Of a DNA stretch of 64,000 nt, positions 9,489 through 19,378 are shown piece by piece. A program made the translations under genes and the position numbers. Numbering within the stretch: the first letter of the stretch is position 1; every line of letters starts with the position of its first letter. The notes under the pieces are model-generated. The model was not told where the DNA came from, did not search any database, and saw only the letters and a list, made by a program, of their open reading frames with translations. The DNA is from Halobacillus karajensis (GTDB lineage: Bacteria; Bacillota; Bacilli; Bacillales; Halobacillaceae): positions 248,001-312,000 of the forward strand of contig NZ_FNWW01000001.1 of NCBI RefSeq assembly GCF_900108515.1. The letters run 5' to 3'.

Positions 9489-9517
9489 ATTATATATAAC
9501 ATTCCCTGAAATCTCAA
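9489..9517 (-). promoter_or_regulatory. sigma-A promoter of the YfcC-type gene
   Basis: TTGAGA (9512-9517) and TATAAT (9489-9494) on the minus strand with a 17-bp spacer, 50 bases before the ATG at 9438. Confidence 0.75.
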
Positions 9518-9549
9518 AATTCTGTCTTTTTATCCGAAAGGAGTCCACT

Positions 9550-9585
9550 AAAAAATCTTTCTGAAAGAGTCCAGAAAGATTTTTT
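9550..9585 (-). terminator. intrinsic terminator of the sortase operon
   Basis: Perfect inverted repeat AAAAAATCTTTCTG (9550-9563) and CAGAAAGATTTTTT (9572-9585) with an 8-base loop; it can work on both strands. It ends the minus-strand operon of the sortase gene and insulates the carrier promoter. The rest of the gap, 9586-9765, shows no convincing gene. Confidence 0.8.
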
Positions 9586-9765
9586 ATTTATATATGGACA
9601 GGATTTACAATTTCAGCTGGAAACACAGGGGTTTTTTCACTTTCCGGATCCCTAAAATCGAATGCCTCAATGGAACCAGGTCCCTCTTCGTCTACACTCG
9701 TATATCTTTATCTTTTCTTCACAATACCTTCCCTTTCTACTCTTAACACTTTTTATGTGATTCTT

Positions 9766-10398
9766 TTATTCATCTATTAATACAGCTTTTACGATTAAAC
9801 GATGAGTTGGATCTGGAACAGGGTCACAAGTGATCAGTGTCACCATGGTTTCCTTTCCCGATTGATTCAAAACAGATAGATTTTCTGGTGTAACAAGAAA
9901 GGAGTGTTGGACTTCGTACTCGAACTCTCCCTCCGTCGTGTGAAACAAGATCGAATCACCTTCTTTTACCTCATCCAATCTATTAAAAAGCTTGCCGTCC
10001 CTATAGCCCCTATGAGCAGCAAGGGCGGCATTACCATGATGACCAATTGGAGCCGTCCCATTCAAATGGCCCACTCCATATTTTAAATGGGCGTCACTGG
10101 CCCCCTGTAAAACGGGCAATTTTAATTGAATGGTTGGAATTTCAATAGTTCCTAAAACCGAAGCATCATCTTCTTCTTTGGCAAACAGGGAATGGCTCCT
10201 CTCTCCTGCTTCCAGAAGGTCATTCACTTTCTTTATTTGAACTTCCCTCTCACCTTTTGAGTCGGGGCTATCCCCTTCTCCAGATTCAAATTGTTGGATA
10301 TATTGATCCTTTTTATAAGAGGCCCATTGATCTTCGACAAACGGATAACTGATCACCCCCAAACCTATAAGGATGATCCCCAATGCCAACCATTTCAT
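9766..10398 (-). CDS. sortase (class C/D-like transpeptidase)
   Basis: A 210-residue membrane-anchored cysteine transpeptidase with an N-terminal membrane segment (residues 3-20) and a linker, then the sortase barrel. The catalytic triad is visible as His129 (AAHRGY), Cys191 (TLITCDP) and Arg200 (PTHRLIV). The motifs fit class C or D rather than housekeeping class A. It is the last gene of the SipW/TasA-like operon and lies 32 bases after a gene whose product ends in an LPQTG sorting signal, its likely substrate. It could anchor that protein to the wall or join subunits covalently. Confidence 0.93.
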   Translation of the reverse strand: MKWLALGIILIGLGVISYPFVEDQWASYKKDQYIQQFESGEGDSPDSKGEREVQIKKVNDLLEAGERSHSLFAKEEDDASVLGTIEIPTIQLKLPVLQGASDAHLKYGVGHLNGTAPIGHHGNAALAAHRGYRDGKLFNRLDEVKEGDSILFHTTEGEFEYEVQHSFLVTPENLSVLNQSGKETMVTLITCDPVPDPTHRLIVKAVLIDE

Positions 10399-10430
10399 CC
10401 TTTCATCACTCCTAAAAAATGAGCAAAATC

Positions 10431-11126
10431 CTAAGACGATTCTGCTCTAACCCCCCTTTGTTTCTTCCTACGAAAACTACGAATATAAAGGGAAATCCCC
10501 CATGTAAATAATAATCCGCCTACAAGGTAATAGAGATACGGGGAATCTTCTCCTGTCTGTGGAAGCACTCCTCCTCCAGATGAGACAGCTTGCTGATCTG
10601 TCTGGTTCTGTGACGAACCACCTCCCTGATCCGGTGTTGATCCTGGTGGAACATCACCTTCTGCGATAAAGGTAAAGCCAACTTCTGTTGCCAACCCTTG
10701 AAATTCATTCCCAGATTCATAAGGAAATTCAACCCTCAAAGATATCTCATCTGAACTTTTTCCTGTAAGCCTCCTCCCTGTAATTTTTTCAAAATCAGAT
10801 AGATGACCAGCAAATACTTGCTCGCCTCTAATTTCGAGGGTGAAGGTTAACTGATTAAACAATTTTTCTGAGCCGCCTTTATGTGCAGCAGTCACTGTGT
10901 AATGGAAATTTTCCGTGCCATCATTATTCACAGTAAAGGTGCGGACAGCATAATCACCTGGCTTAAAGTTTTCGATGTCCATGACACGTTCGTGCGAGGT
11001 AGATAGATCAATCTCAGAGACATTTTCTAATGCCTGGGTTGACCCGATCGGTTGGAAGAGGACAAAGAGTAGAATGCATAGGCTATAAGTGCTGAAGATT
11101 TTTAGTAAAAGAGGGAATTTTATCAT
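10431..11126 (-). CDS. TasA/camelysin-like surface protein with LPXTG cell-wall anchor
   Basis: A 231-residue secreted protein: hydrophobic signal peptide (about residues 8-30), then a beta-rich domain. Its DIENFKPGDYAVRTFTVNNDG block parallels DVDNLKPGDTMLRSFDLVNGG in the camelysin upstream. Next comes a Gly/Ser/Gln linker (161-186), LPQTG at 188-192, a membrane segment (about 197-214) and a basic tail (SFRRKKQR). The LPQTG signal followed by a membrane helix and positive tail is a canonical sortase substrate. The neighbouring sortase gene supports this. TasA-family proteins are normally not sortase-anchored, so this looks like a wall-linked fibre subunit or anchor. Exact function unknown. 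Confidence 0.85.
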   Translation of the reverse strand: MIKFPLLLKIFSTYSLCILLFVLFQPIGSTQALENVSEIDLSTSHERVMDIENFKPGDYAVRTFTVNNDGTENFHYTVTAAHKGGSEKLFNQLTFTLEIRGEQVFAGHLSDFEKITGRRLTGKSSDEISLRVEFPYESGNEFQGLATEVGFTFIAEGDVPPGSTPDQGGGSSQNQTDQQAVSSGGGVLPQTGEDSPYLYYLVGGLLFTWGISLYIRSFRRKKQRGVRAESS

Positions 11127-11188
11127 AGATAATCTCCTTTAGGGATTAGTAAAGAAAAGCGGGAGGAGTCCCCCCGCCCTTTCAAACA

Positions 11189-11782
11189 TTATCTAGCCTC
11201 TCCAGCTGTCTGCTCACCTTCAAAAGTCCATTTAAGCGATAGAGAATCGCCTTGGAAATGGTTTTGATCTTCACCATTATCTACAAATTCATATTGAACA
11301 TATAATTTATCGGATGTACCAGCAGCTAGATTCCCTCCTCTTTCGGCTAACCATGCACCAAAGATGTTTCCTTCTATTACATCAGGACTCATATCCTGAA
11401 GGTCAGCTAAAGTAGTGGAATAAATAGGTACATCTAACTTATCAGCATTTAAGAGAAAGTTAACACGAATATGGTCCCCGAAATCGTCACCATTATTATT
11501 ACCTTCTCCACTTACTGTGTATTCTGTATCTAAATTAATTGCACCAATATCCAAGGAACCCCCATTCACTAAGTCAAATGAACGAAGCATCGTATCCCCA
11601 GGCTTAAGGTTATCCACATCAATAACTGTGGTAGGATTGGCAGATAAATCCAATGTACCAGCAGCAAATGATCCGCTGGCCTCTGCTGTATCACTGAAGT
11701 AAGCAAACGTTCCTCCACCAACCAAAGACAATCCTAAAGCCGCAGATGCCACACCCAAACCTAATTTCTTTTTCAATCCCAT
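11189..11782 (-). CDS. camelysin/TasA family protein (spore-coat/biofilm fibre type)
   Basis: A 197-residue secreted protein. The N-terminus (MGLKKKLGLGVASAALGL) and the block FAYFSDTAEASGSFAAGTLDL are the family hallmark, with SipW cleavage expected around the start of the FSDTA segment. The body is acidic (NNNGDDFGDH). TasA-family proteins form amyloid-like matrix fibres in Bacillus; CalY/camelysin of the cereus group was first described as a surface metalloprotease. Immediately downstream of sipW in the same operon. Confidence 0.92.
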   Translation of the reverse strand: MGLKKKLGLGVASAALGLSLVGGGTFAYFSDTAEASGSFAAGTLDLSANPTTVIDVDNLKPGDTMLRSFDLVNGGSLDIGAINLDTEYTVSGEGNNNGDDFGDHIRVNFLLNADKLDVPIYSTTLADLQDMSPDVIEGNIFGAWLAERGGNLAAGTSDKLYVQYEFVDNGEDQNHFQGDSLSLKWTFEGEQTAGEAR

Positions 11783-11853
11783 CCAAACGTCCTCCTTTAG
11801 AAATATATGTTTTAATATATTGAATCCTTGCTTATGTACAAGGAGTACAACCG

Positions 11854-12411
11854 TTAAGCTTTCGCAGATTCTTTCTCTTTCGTATCTTCCAGTTTAGATA
11901 TCTCTCTCCAAATAGAGAGACATCCATATCCAAACAACCCAACTCCCGGAACCACTAATAATAGAAGAGATCCTAATTTGGAATTAGCAAAATCCATTAC
12001 GTAACCGATATATGGAATCGTAAAGTCGACGTATTCACCTACGACATTGGCTGCTAAGACTGGCTCAAGGTCAGCACCATCATTGTTGTCACCTTTAGTG
12101 ATATAACTGATATTTTCTCCCGCCCCCTTGACCTCTATGATTCTATGAGTGACGAGAACGCCTTCCTCACGCATAAATGTAATGACATCACCTTCTTCAT
12201 AGTGGGTCCCTTCTTCGGTAGGTTCAATTGCTACAATCGACCCTGTTTGGAAGGTTGGTTCCATGGATCCAGAGAGGACTGTTTTCAATTGATATCCCAT
12301 AAATGTGGACTCACCGCCAGAAATTTTCGAGACAGCCACTATGACAACCATGAAGATCAATATCGCATACAGTAAAAATGTCATGAGTGTACACAGTACA
12401 TTTTTCATCAT
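11854..12411 (-). CDS. sipW: signal peptidase I, SipW (ER-type)
   Basis: A 185-residue membrane serine protease that removes signal peptides. Ser49 lies in VLSGSMEPTF. The general base region reads LVTHRIIEV with His89 in place of the bacterial Lys, the mark of ER-type SipW enzymes. Membrane segments lie at about 8-28 and near the C-terminus. ATGs at 12411 and 12408 both follow GGGAGG. SipW in B. subtilis is dedicated to TasA and TapA; here the substrates are likely the two TasA-like proteins downstream and perhaps the protein upstream. Confidence 0.95.
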   Translation of the reverse strand: MMKNVLCTLMTFLLYAILIFMVVIVAVSKISGGESTFMGYQLKTVLSGSMEPTFQTGSIVAIEPTEEGTHYEEGDVITFMREEGVLVTHRIIEVKGAGENISYITKGDNNDGADLEPVLAANVVGEYVDFTIPYIGYVMDFANSKLGSLLLLVVPGVGLFGYGCLSIWREISKLEDTKEKESAKA

Positions 12412-12432
12412 CTACCTCCCTCTTTGAATCGT

Positions 12433-13662
12433 TTATTCTTTTTCCTTAGACTCTTCCTCAACATCCTCTTGTTCAGAGGAAGCTTTTTCTTCTATTTCCT
12501 CACCCTTATTGGATGTCTCACCGTTCTTGTTTTTCTGACTATCTCCTGAACCGGATTTTTCCTTCTCTGCAGCATCTTCCGTTTGTTTATCTTTTGGTCC
12601 ATAATTATCCCGTTCTGTGGTTTGCTCGTCATCTGAGGAGGAACCATCATCATTTGCTTGATCCTCTTTGTCACCTTCATCACTGTCCATGTTTACCTCT
12701 TCTTTTTCTTTAAAGGCATCAGCGGCTGCTTCTTTTTGACTTTCCTTCTGCTTTTCTTGTTCTTTTTTAGCTTTCCGCTCTTCTGCTTCCTTTTGTTTTT
12801 CTTCTTTCTCTTTTTCAGCCTCCTCTTTTTCCAGCTGCTTAATCATAGCTTGAACAGAAGTAATTTCTTCTTTAATCTTTTTCTTCTCTTCTTTCATTGT
12901 TTGTTTATTCTTTTCTAATTGGTTTTTGGGAGACTTGAGGGTTTCATTGATGAAATTTTGGAAATTCTCCCAAACCGCTTCCTTAATGTGAGGAGCAGCG
13001 TTCTGTCCAAACTGGTGGGTATGGTAATAAAATAGAAGATTTTCAATTTGACTATGTTTCAAACCACTCTTGAGGAGTAGGTCCTTCAATACATCACCGG
13101 CTAGTGGATATTCATCCTGTAAACAGGACGTTGTTGTCTGTTCAGACAGCTGAGCAATTTTCTCAAACCACTTGTAAATCGTATGGGCTCTTTCATTTAG
13201 ATTTTCTCGTGCAAAGTCCAACCTATTATCCAGTTCCAAACGTTCGTTTTGTAATTCTTCGAGTTTGATCTGGTTTTCTTTCAACCCCTCTTCTTCCTCT
13301 TTCAGTTGTTGAATCGAATATTCCGCTAACCCTTCCACTTGCTCAAAGGAAGCTGTGTAACTCGTTATATCTGGTAGGTTATTCAACTCGTTAAGAAAGA
13401 GAAGAAGCTCTTCTTTGATATCTGAGAACCGTTCATTTATGTATCCAGGGAAAACTTCACAAGCTTTGATTTGCGATGATGTTGTCCCTGAATCACCAAA
13501 AGCACCGAACGTCTTACCAACAAATTGAGAACTCAAACCGATAATCAGTGAACTAATCGCAACACTGCATGCAATGTGTTTAGTTGTTTTTAGCACTCTG
13601 CTTTTACGTCGCCTTCTAAAACTATTTTTTCTAGGCTCCAGAGGATCTTCCCCCTTTTTCAC
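12433..13662 (-). CDS. DUF4047-like coiled-coil surface protein upstream of sipW
   Basis: A 409-residue secreted or membrane-tethered protein. A basic N-tail (RRRRKSR) precedes a hydrophobic segment (about 32-50) and a GKTFGAFGDSGTT block resembling SipW-type cleavage regions. A helical domain with two cysteines follows, then coiled coil (about 240-320), then a very acidic, low-complexity tail rich in Glu, Lys, Asp and Ser (about 320-409). Its position before sipW matches tapA in B. subtilis and DUF4047 genes in other Bacillaceae, so a fibre-anchoring or assembly role is inferred. The start is a GTG at 13662 with no clear Shine-Dalgarno site, so the N-terminus is uncertain. Confidence 0.75.
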   Translation of the reverse strand: MKKGEDPLEPRKNSFRRRRKSRVLKTTKHIACSVAISSLIIGLSSQFVGKTFGAFGDSGTTSSQIKACEVFPGYINERFSDIKEELLLFLNELNNLPDITSYTASFEQVEGLAEYSIQQLKEEEEGLKENQIKLEELQNERLELDNRLDFARENLNERAHTIYKWFEKIAQLSEQTTTSCLQDEYPLAGDVLKDLLLKSGLKHSQIENLLFYYHTHQFGQNAAPHIKEAVWENFQNFINETLKSPKNQLEKNKQTMKEEKKKIKEEITSVQAMIKQLEKEEAEKEKEEKQKEAEERKAKKEQEKQKESQKEAAADAFKEKEEVNMDSDEGDKEDQANDDGSSSDDEQTTERDNYGPKDKQTEDAAEKEKSGSGDSQKNKNGETSNKGEEIEEKASSEQEDVEEESKEKE

Positions 13663-13671
13663 AGCTGATTT

Positions 13672-13782
13672 GTTCTTGAAAATCCAACATTTGTTCTTTA
13701 TTAAGAATAATGTAACCTGATTATATACTCGTAAGGTTTAAATGGAAACCTTCAAAAAGAACAGTATTGCGTTATAAAGAAC
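13672..13782. promoter_or_regulatory. cluster of four GTTCTTT/G boxes (SinR-like operators)
   Basis: GTTCTTG at 13672-13678 and GTTCTTT at 13693-13699 on the plus strand. GTTCTTT also occurs twice on the minus strand, at 13756-13762 and 13776-13782. Each pair is a direct repeat about 20 bp apart, and the two pairs face each other around the promoter. GTTCTYT is the known SinR recognition heptamer in B. subtilis, where SinR represses tapA-sipW-tasA. No sinR gene is in this window, so the assignment rests on motif and context. Confidence 0.65.
13720..13748 (-). promoter_or_regulatory. candidate sigma-A promoter of the sipW/sortase operon
   Basis: TATAAT at 13720-13725 on the minus strand with TTTCCA (weak -35) at 13743-13748, 17-bp spacer. 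A perfect 7-bp inverted repeat, AAGGTTT (13733-13739) and AAACCTT (13746-13752), spans the -35 box. The rest of the 13663-14011 gap upstream of this holds no gene I believe, only the glpK terminator. Confidence 0.55.
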
Positions 13783-13960
13783 ATATTTTCAGACTTTTCC
13801 TTGATTATTCTCCATATCTCTTGCAATTCATTCGTTTTAATGAAAAAATAAATTCTATATATAGAACAAAATGAACCGCGATCCTTTAGAATGGAATATA
13901 AATGACAAAGGAGGAAAGAGGATCGGAGATGGCGGAAAAGAGATAAACGATTCTTTGACC

Positions 13961-13999
13961 ATAAAAAAGAATTGGAGCCCTTCACCTAAAGGACTCCAA
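13961..13999 (-). terminator. intrinsic terminator of glpFK
   Basis: Stem TTGGAGCCCTT (13972-13982) with AAGGACTCCAA (13989-13999), one G-U pair, 6-base loop. An A-rich run at 13962-13971 reads as U-rich on the minus strand. It lies 12 bases after the glpK stop. Confidence 0.85.
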
Positions 14000-14011
14000 C
14001 ACTCTACCTAT

Positions 14012-16359
<2,348 letters not shown>

Positions 16360-16401
16360 CTGTGCCACTCCTTTTTATGATTTCAATGAAGTTAAGGAAG
16401 C

Positions 16402-16461
16402 AAAAAAAGAGACCCACAACTAAGAGCCGAACTAAAAAAGTTCGGTCTTCGTGTGAGTCTC
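16402..16461 (-). terminator. glpFK leader terminator (GlpP-type antitermination site)
   Basis: On the minus strand, a long imperfect hairpin pairs 16440-16461 with 16409-16432, including the perfect GACCGAAC/GTTCGGCTC core. It ends in seven U's (16402-16408). It lies between the promoter (+1 near 16490) and glpF (16359). B. subtilis glpFK and glpD have such leader terminators, read through when GlpP and glycerol-3-phosphate bind the mRNA; the same control is inferred here. No glpP gene is in the window. Confidence 0.8.
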
Positions 16462-16496
16462 CAAATCTCCGTCACATACTTAACTTGTTGCTTATT

Positions 16497-16525
16497 ATTA
16501 TAGAACACCGTGAAAGCGGTGTCAA
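16497..16525 (-). promoter_or_regulatory. glpFK sigma-A promoter, consensus
   Basis: TTGACA (16520-16525) and TATAAT (16497-16502) on the minus strand, both perfect, spacer 17 bp. Such a strong promoter fits control by repression and antitermination rather than activation. Confidence 0.9.
16511..16524. promoter_or_regulatory. CcpA cre site in the glpFK promoter
   Basis: TGAAAGCGGTGTCA matches TGWAANCGNTNWCA at every fixed position and overlaps the spacer and -35 box, so CcpA would exclude polymerase. A second site with one mismatch lies at 16533-16546. The remaining part of the gap up to 16780 holds the leader of the divergent symporter gene and no other feature I can name. Confidence 0.8.
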
Positions 16526-16780
16526 ACTATTTTTTAATCGCTTTCATAGATTCAAACCTTTGTTGTAAAACCATTACTATCTTTCTGCAAAGTCCTCTAT
16601 TCAATGATTTGTGAGAATTCCTAAATAACCGTTAAACTGTTTGTTCATCCACACAAATGTAAGCGCTTAATTTTTAGTGTTTCCACAAATACTAATCAAT
16701 CGAAGAGTGATAGAGTATAAAAGGGAGATTATCGAAACCCAACAATTGCAAACGGTTACACCAAGAACAGGGGGTAAATC

Positions 16781-18193
16781 ATGCTAGATGTATTGAATCA
16801 AATCAACGATGTCCTATGGGGGGCGCCCAGCCTTATCCTATTATTTGGGACAGGATTATTTTTGACTATCATGTTGAAGGGCTTGCAGTTCAGCAAATTG
16901 TTCTACGCCTTTAAGCTCGCTTTTACGAAAGAGGATAAAACGGAATCCTCCTCTTCCGAGGGAGATATTAGTAACTTTAAGACACTTATGACAGCGCTCT
17001 CAGCTACCATCGGAAACGGAAATATCGCCGGTGTCGCAACCGCTTTGACTCTCGGCGGACCCGGAGCGATTTTTTGGATGTGGATTGTCGGTCTGCTTGG
17101 GATGGCGACCAAATATTCCGAAGCGCTGCTGGCGATGAAATATCGCGTTAAAAATGAAAATGGAGAGTATTCAGGCGGACCGATGTATTATGTAGAACGA
17201 GGCATCGGCAAGAAGTGGAAATGGCTGGCGGTCGCTTTTGCGCTATTCGGTGCCTTTGCTGCCTTAGGTATAGGAAACAGTGTCCAATCGAACACGATTT
17301 CCGATGTAATGACTGAAAGCTTTCATATTAATGGATGGATTACAGGTTCTGTTCTGGCAGTCTTAACAGGATTGATCATTTTTGGAGGTATACAGCGGAT
17401 CAGTACAGTCGCTGGATTTTTTGTTCCAATTATGGCCTTTCTCTACATTGGCGGAGCGTTATTAATCATTATCGTTAATTACGATGCTATTGTACCGGCA
17501 TTCCAGATGATCTTCCAGTATGCCTTCACTCCAGTATCCGCAGCCGGTGGTTTTGCCGGAGTGGTAGTTATGGAAGCAGTTCGAAGTGGGGTTTCACGTG
17601 GGATTTTCTCCAATGAAGCGGGTCTTGGTACTGCGGCTCTTATCGCTGGTAATGCCAAAACCGATCACCCTGTAAAACAAGCACTTGTCGCGATGACAGG
17701 AACGTTCATCGTTACCATCGTTGTTTGTACCATGACAGGACTTGTCCTCATCATGACTGGCTTCTGGGATCCATCAGGCGGTGCAATCTCTGGTGTTCAA
17801 CACTCTACTGGTCTTGATGGCGGAGCGCTGACGAGTGCAGCATTTGGACATGCTTTAGGAACAACAGGCGAATACATTGTAGCCTTTTCTGTCATCTTCT
17901 TTGGGTTTTCAACGATTGTCGGCTGGTATATGTACGGTGAAAAATGCTTTGAATACTTGCTTGGTCTTCGATACATCGTCCCGTACCGCTTCATTTATAT
18001 TGCGGCGACGTTCATGGGAGCGGTCATGCAGCTTGATCTCGTGTGGGCCTTTGCCAATATGGCGAATGCCTTGATGATGATTCCGAACTTAATTGCGCTG
18101 TTGCTCCTTTATAAAGTGATCGTCAAAGAAACGAATTTCTACTTTAACGATTATATCCAACAGCAACAGTATACCCGCTCCAAAGCAAGTTAA
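16781..18193 (+). CDS. alanine/glycine:cation symporter (AGCS family)
   Basis: A 470-residue membrane protein with about 11 membrane segments. AGCS motifs visible: MTALSATIGNGNIAGVATA (substrate/Na+ site), GGPMYYVERGIG, FSNEAGLGTAALIAGNAKT, and VGWYMYGEKCFEYL near the end. It imports small neutral amino acids with Na+. Divergent from glpFK and preceded by GGGGG; a stem-loop terminator follows, so it is a single-gene unit. A weak cre-like sequence (two mismatches) lies at about 16659-16672. Confidence 0.93.
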   Translation: MLDVLNQINDVLWGAPSLILLFGTGLFLTIMLKGLQFSKLFYAFKLAFTKEDKTESSSSEGDISNFKTLMTALSATIGNGNIAGVATALTLGGPGAIFWMWIVGLLGMATKYSEALLAMKYRVKNENGEYSGGPMYYVERGIGKKWKWLAVAFALFGAFAALGIGNSVQSNTISDVMTESFHINGWITGSVLAVLTGLIIFGGIQRISTVAGFFVPIMAFLYIGGALLIIIVNYDAIVPAFQMIFQYAFTPVSAAGGFAGVVVMEAVRSGVSRGIFSNEAGLGTAALIAGNAKTDHPVKQALVAMTGTFIVTIVVCTMTGLVLIMTGFWDPSGGAISGVQHSTGLDGGALTSAAFGHALGTTGEYIVAFSVIFFGFSTIVGWYMYGEKCFEYLLGLRYIVPYRFIYIAATFMGAVMQLDLVWAFANMANALMMIPNLIALLLLYKVIVKETNFYFNDYIQQQQYTRSKAS

Positions 18194-18197
18194 TATA

Positions 18198-18237
18198 AAA
18201 CAGGACAGACTCATGCGAGAGTCTGTCCTGTTTTTTT
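18198..18237 (+). terminator. intrinsic terminator after the AGCS gene
   Basis: A 15-bp stem (18198-18212 with 18219-18233, core CAGGACAGACTC/GAGTCTGTCCTG) followed by a run of seven T's to 18237. Confidence 0.9.
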
Positions 18238-18344
18238 GCCTTTGGAGTATGATTCCAGCGGTCGTTTTAAGAACCCCATCCATCCAAAAGATGATTAAAA
18301 CCCTATTGTGCCGCTATCCCCCCTGACACACCGCCTGGCCAAAG

Positions 18345-18376
18345 GAAAAAGAGATGACCTCTGAAAGATCATCTCT
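18345..18376 (-). terminator. intrinsic terminator of the galactonate operon
   Basis: AGAGATGA (18350-18357) pairs with TCATCTCT (18369-18376). On the minus strand the stem is followed by a U run. It lies 12 bases after the stop of the last operon gene. Confidence 0.7.
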
Positions 18377-18387
18377 ACTTACACGTG

Positions 18388-19365
18388 TCATCCTAAATGC
18401 TTTAACTCTTTCACAATATTCTTAGGTTTACCGCCCGTCACACCAGCGACAAGATTTTCCGCCGCTTTCAAAGCCATCGCTTCACGTGCCTGAGCTGTAG
18501 CTGATCCAATGTGCGGTGTTGTCACAACATTATCCATCTTCAGGAGCGAGTTGGATGGATCGACAGGTTCTTTTTCAAACACATCTAACCCGGCGCCGCC
18601 AATTATCCCTTCTTTCAGAGCGTGGATAAGTGCTTTCTCATCGACCACTTGCCCACGGGAAGCATTAATTAAAAGCGCATCTTCTTTCATTTGTTTCAGT
18701 TCTCTCGCCCCAATCAAATGATGGGTTTCTTCTGTCAGGGGGACCATTGTCAGGACAAAATCTGATTTCTTCAACAGTTGTTCCATCGATTCTCTTTTTA
18801 GCCCGTATTTTTCCTCTACCTCTGGACGCGGACGGCGATTATAATAAAGAACGTTCATGTCGAACCCTTGGGCTGCCCGCTTGGCCACCTGCTCTCCAAT
18901 CCGGCCCATGCCTATAATACCGAGTGTGGCATGATGAACATCTTTTGATAAAAAGGAAGGGTCATCTAACTTGTTCCATTTTCCGTCTTTCACATAATGA
19001 TCCAACTGACTAATTCTTCTAGAGCTCGATAAAATCAAGCCAAAGATTAAATCAGCCACGGTATGATCCAGAACGTAAGGAGTATGTGTGCCGATGATCT
19101 TGTGTTTTGCCATAAGCTCCGTGTCTAATGTATCGTATCCAACAGAAATATGGCTGATTATTTTTAAGTTCGGGGCCTGCTTGATAAAACTTTCGGTCAC
19201 TTTAGCCTTAGGGGTCATTAAACCTTGAACGTCTTGAATCTCCCTAAACAATATATCATCTGGAATCCTTTCCTCTTCTCTCCATATCTTATATTCGCAA
19301 TGCTCAGCTATATAGTTTTCGACTTGTCGCGAGATAGGTTTGGCGATAAAAACTTTTGGTTTCAT
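18388..19365 (-). CDS. D-isomer-specific 2-hydroxyacid dehydrogenase (glyoxylate/2-ketogluconate reductase type)
   Basis: A 325-residue NAD(P)H-dependent reductase. The Rossmann motif GMGRIG is at 152-157; the catalytic set is Arg237 (NASRGQVVDE), Glu266 (FEKEP) and His285 (TPHIGSAT). Basic residues after the second strand (YYNRRPRP, 174-181) suggest NADPH preference. Last gene of the dgo operon, 13 bases after dgoD. It may reduce a 2-keto acid by-product or glyoxylate; the role in galactonate use is inference. Confidence 0.92.
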   Translation of the reverse strand: MKPKVFIAKPISRQVENYIAEHCEYKIWREEERIPDDILFREIQDVQGLMTPKAKVTESFIKQAPNLKIISHISVGYDTLDTELMAKHKIIGTHTPYVLDHTVADLIFGLILSSSRRISQLDHYVKDGKWNKLDDPSFLSKDVHHATLGIIGMGRIGEQVAKRAAQGFDMNVLYYNRRPRPEVEEKYGLKRESMEQLLKKSDFVLTMVPLTEETHHLIGARELKQMKEDALLINASRGQVVDEKALIHALKEGIIGGAGLDVFEKEPVDPSNSLLKMDNVVTTPHIGSATAQAREAMALKAAENLVAGVTGGKPKNIVKELKHLG

Positions 19366-19378
19366 TGTTGCCTCTCCT

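Noticed and set aside
12513..12918. Plus-strand frames rich in Phe/Leu opposite the coiled-coil gene
   Set aside because: They are the antisense of a Glu/Lys-rich coding stretch, which always gives Phe/Leu-rich frames.
16659..16672. cre-like TGTAAGCGCTTAAT before the AGCS gene
   Set aside because: Last two consensus positions do not match; listed only as a weak possibility.
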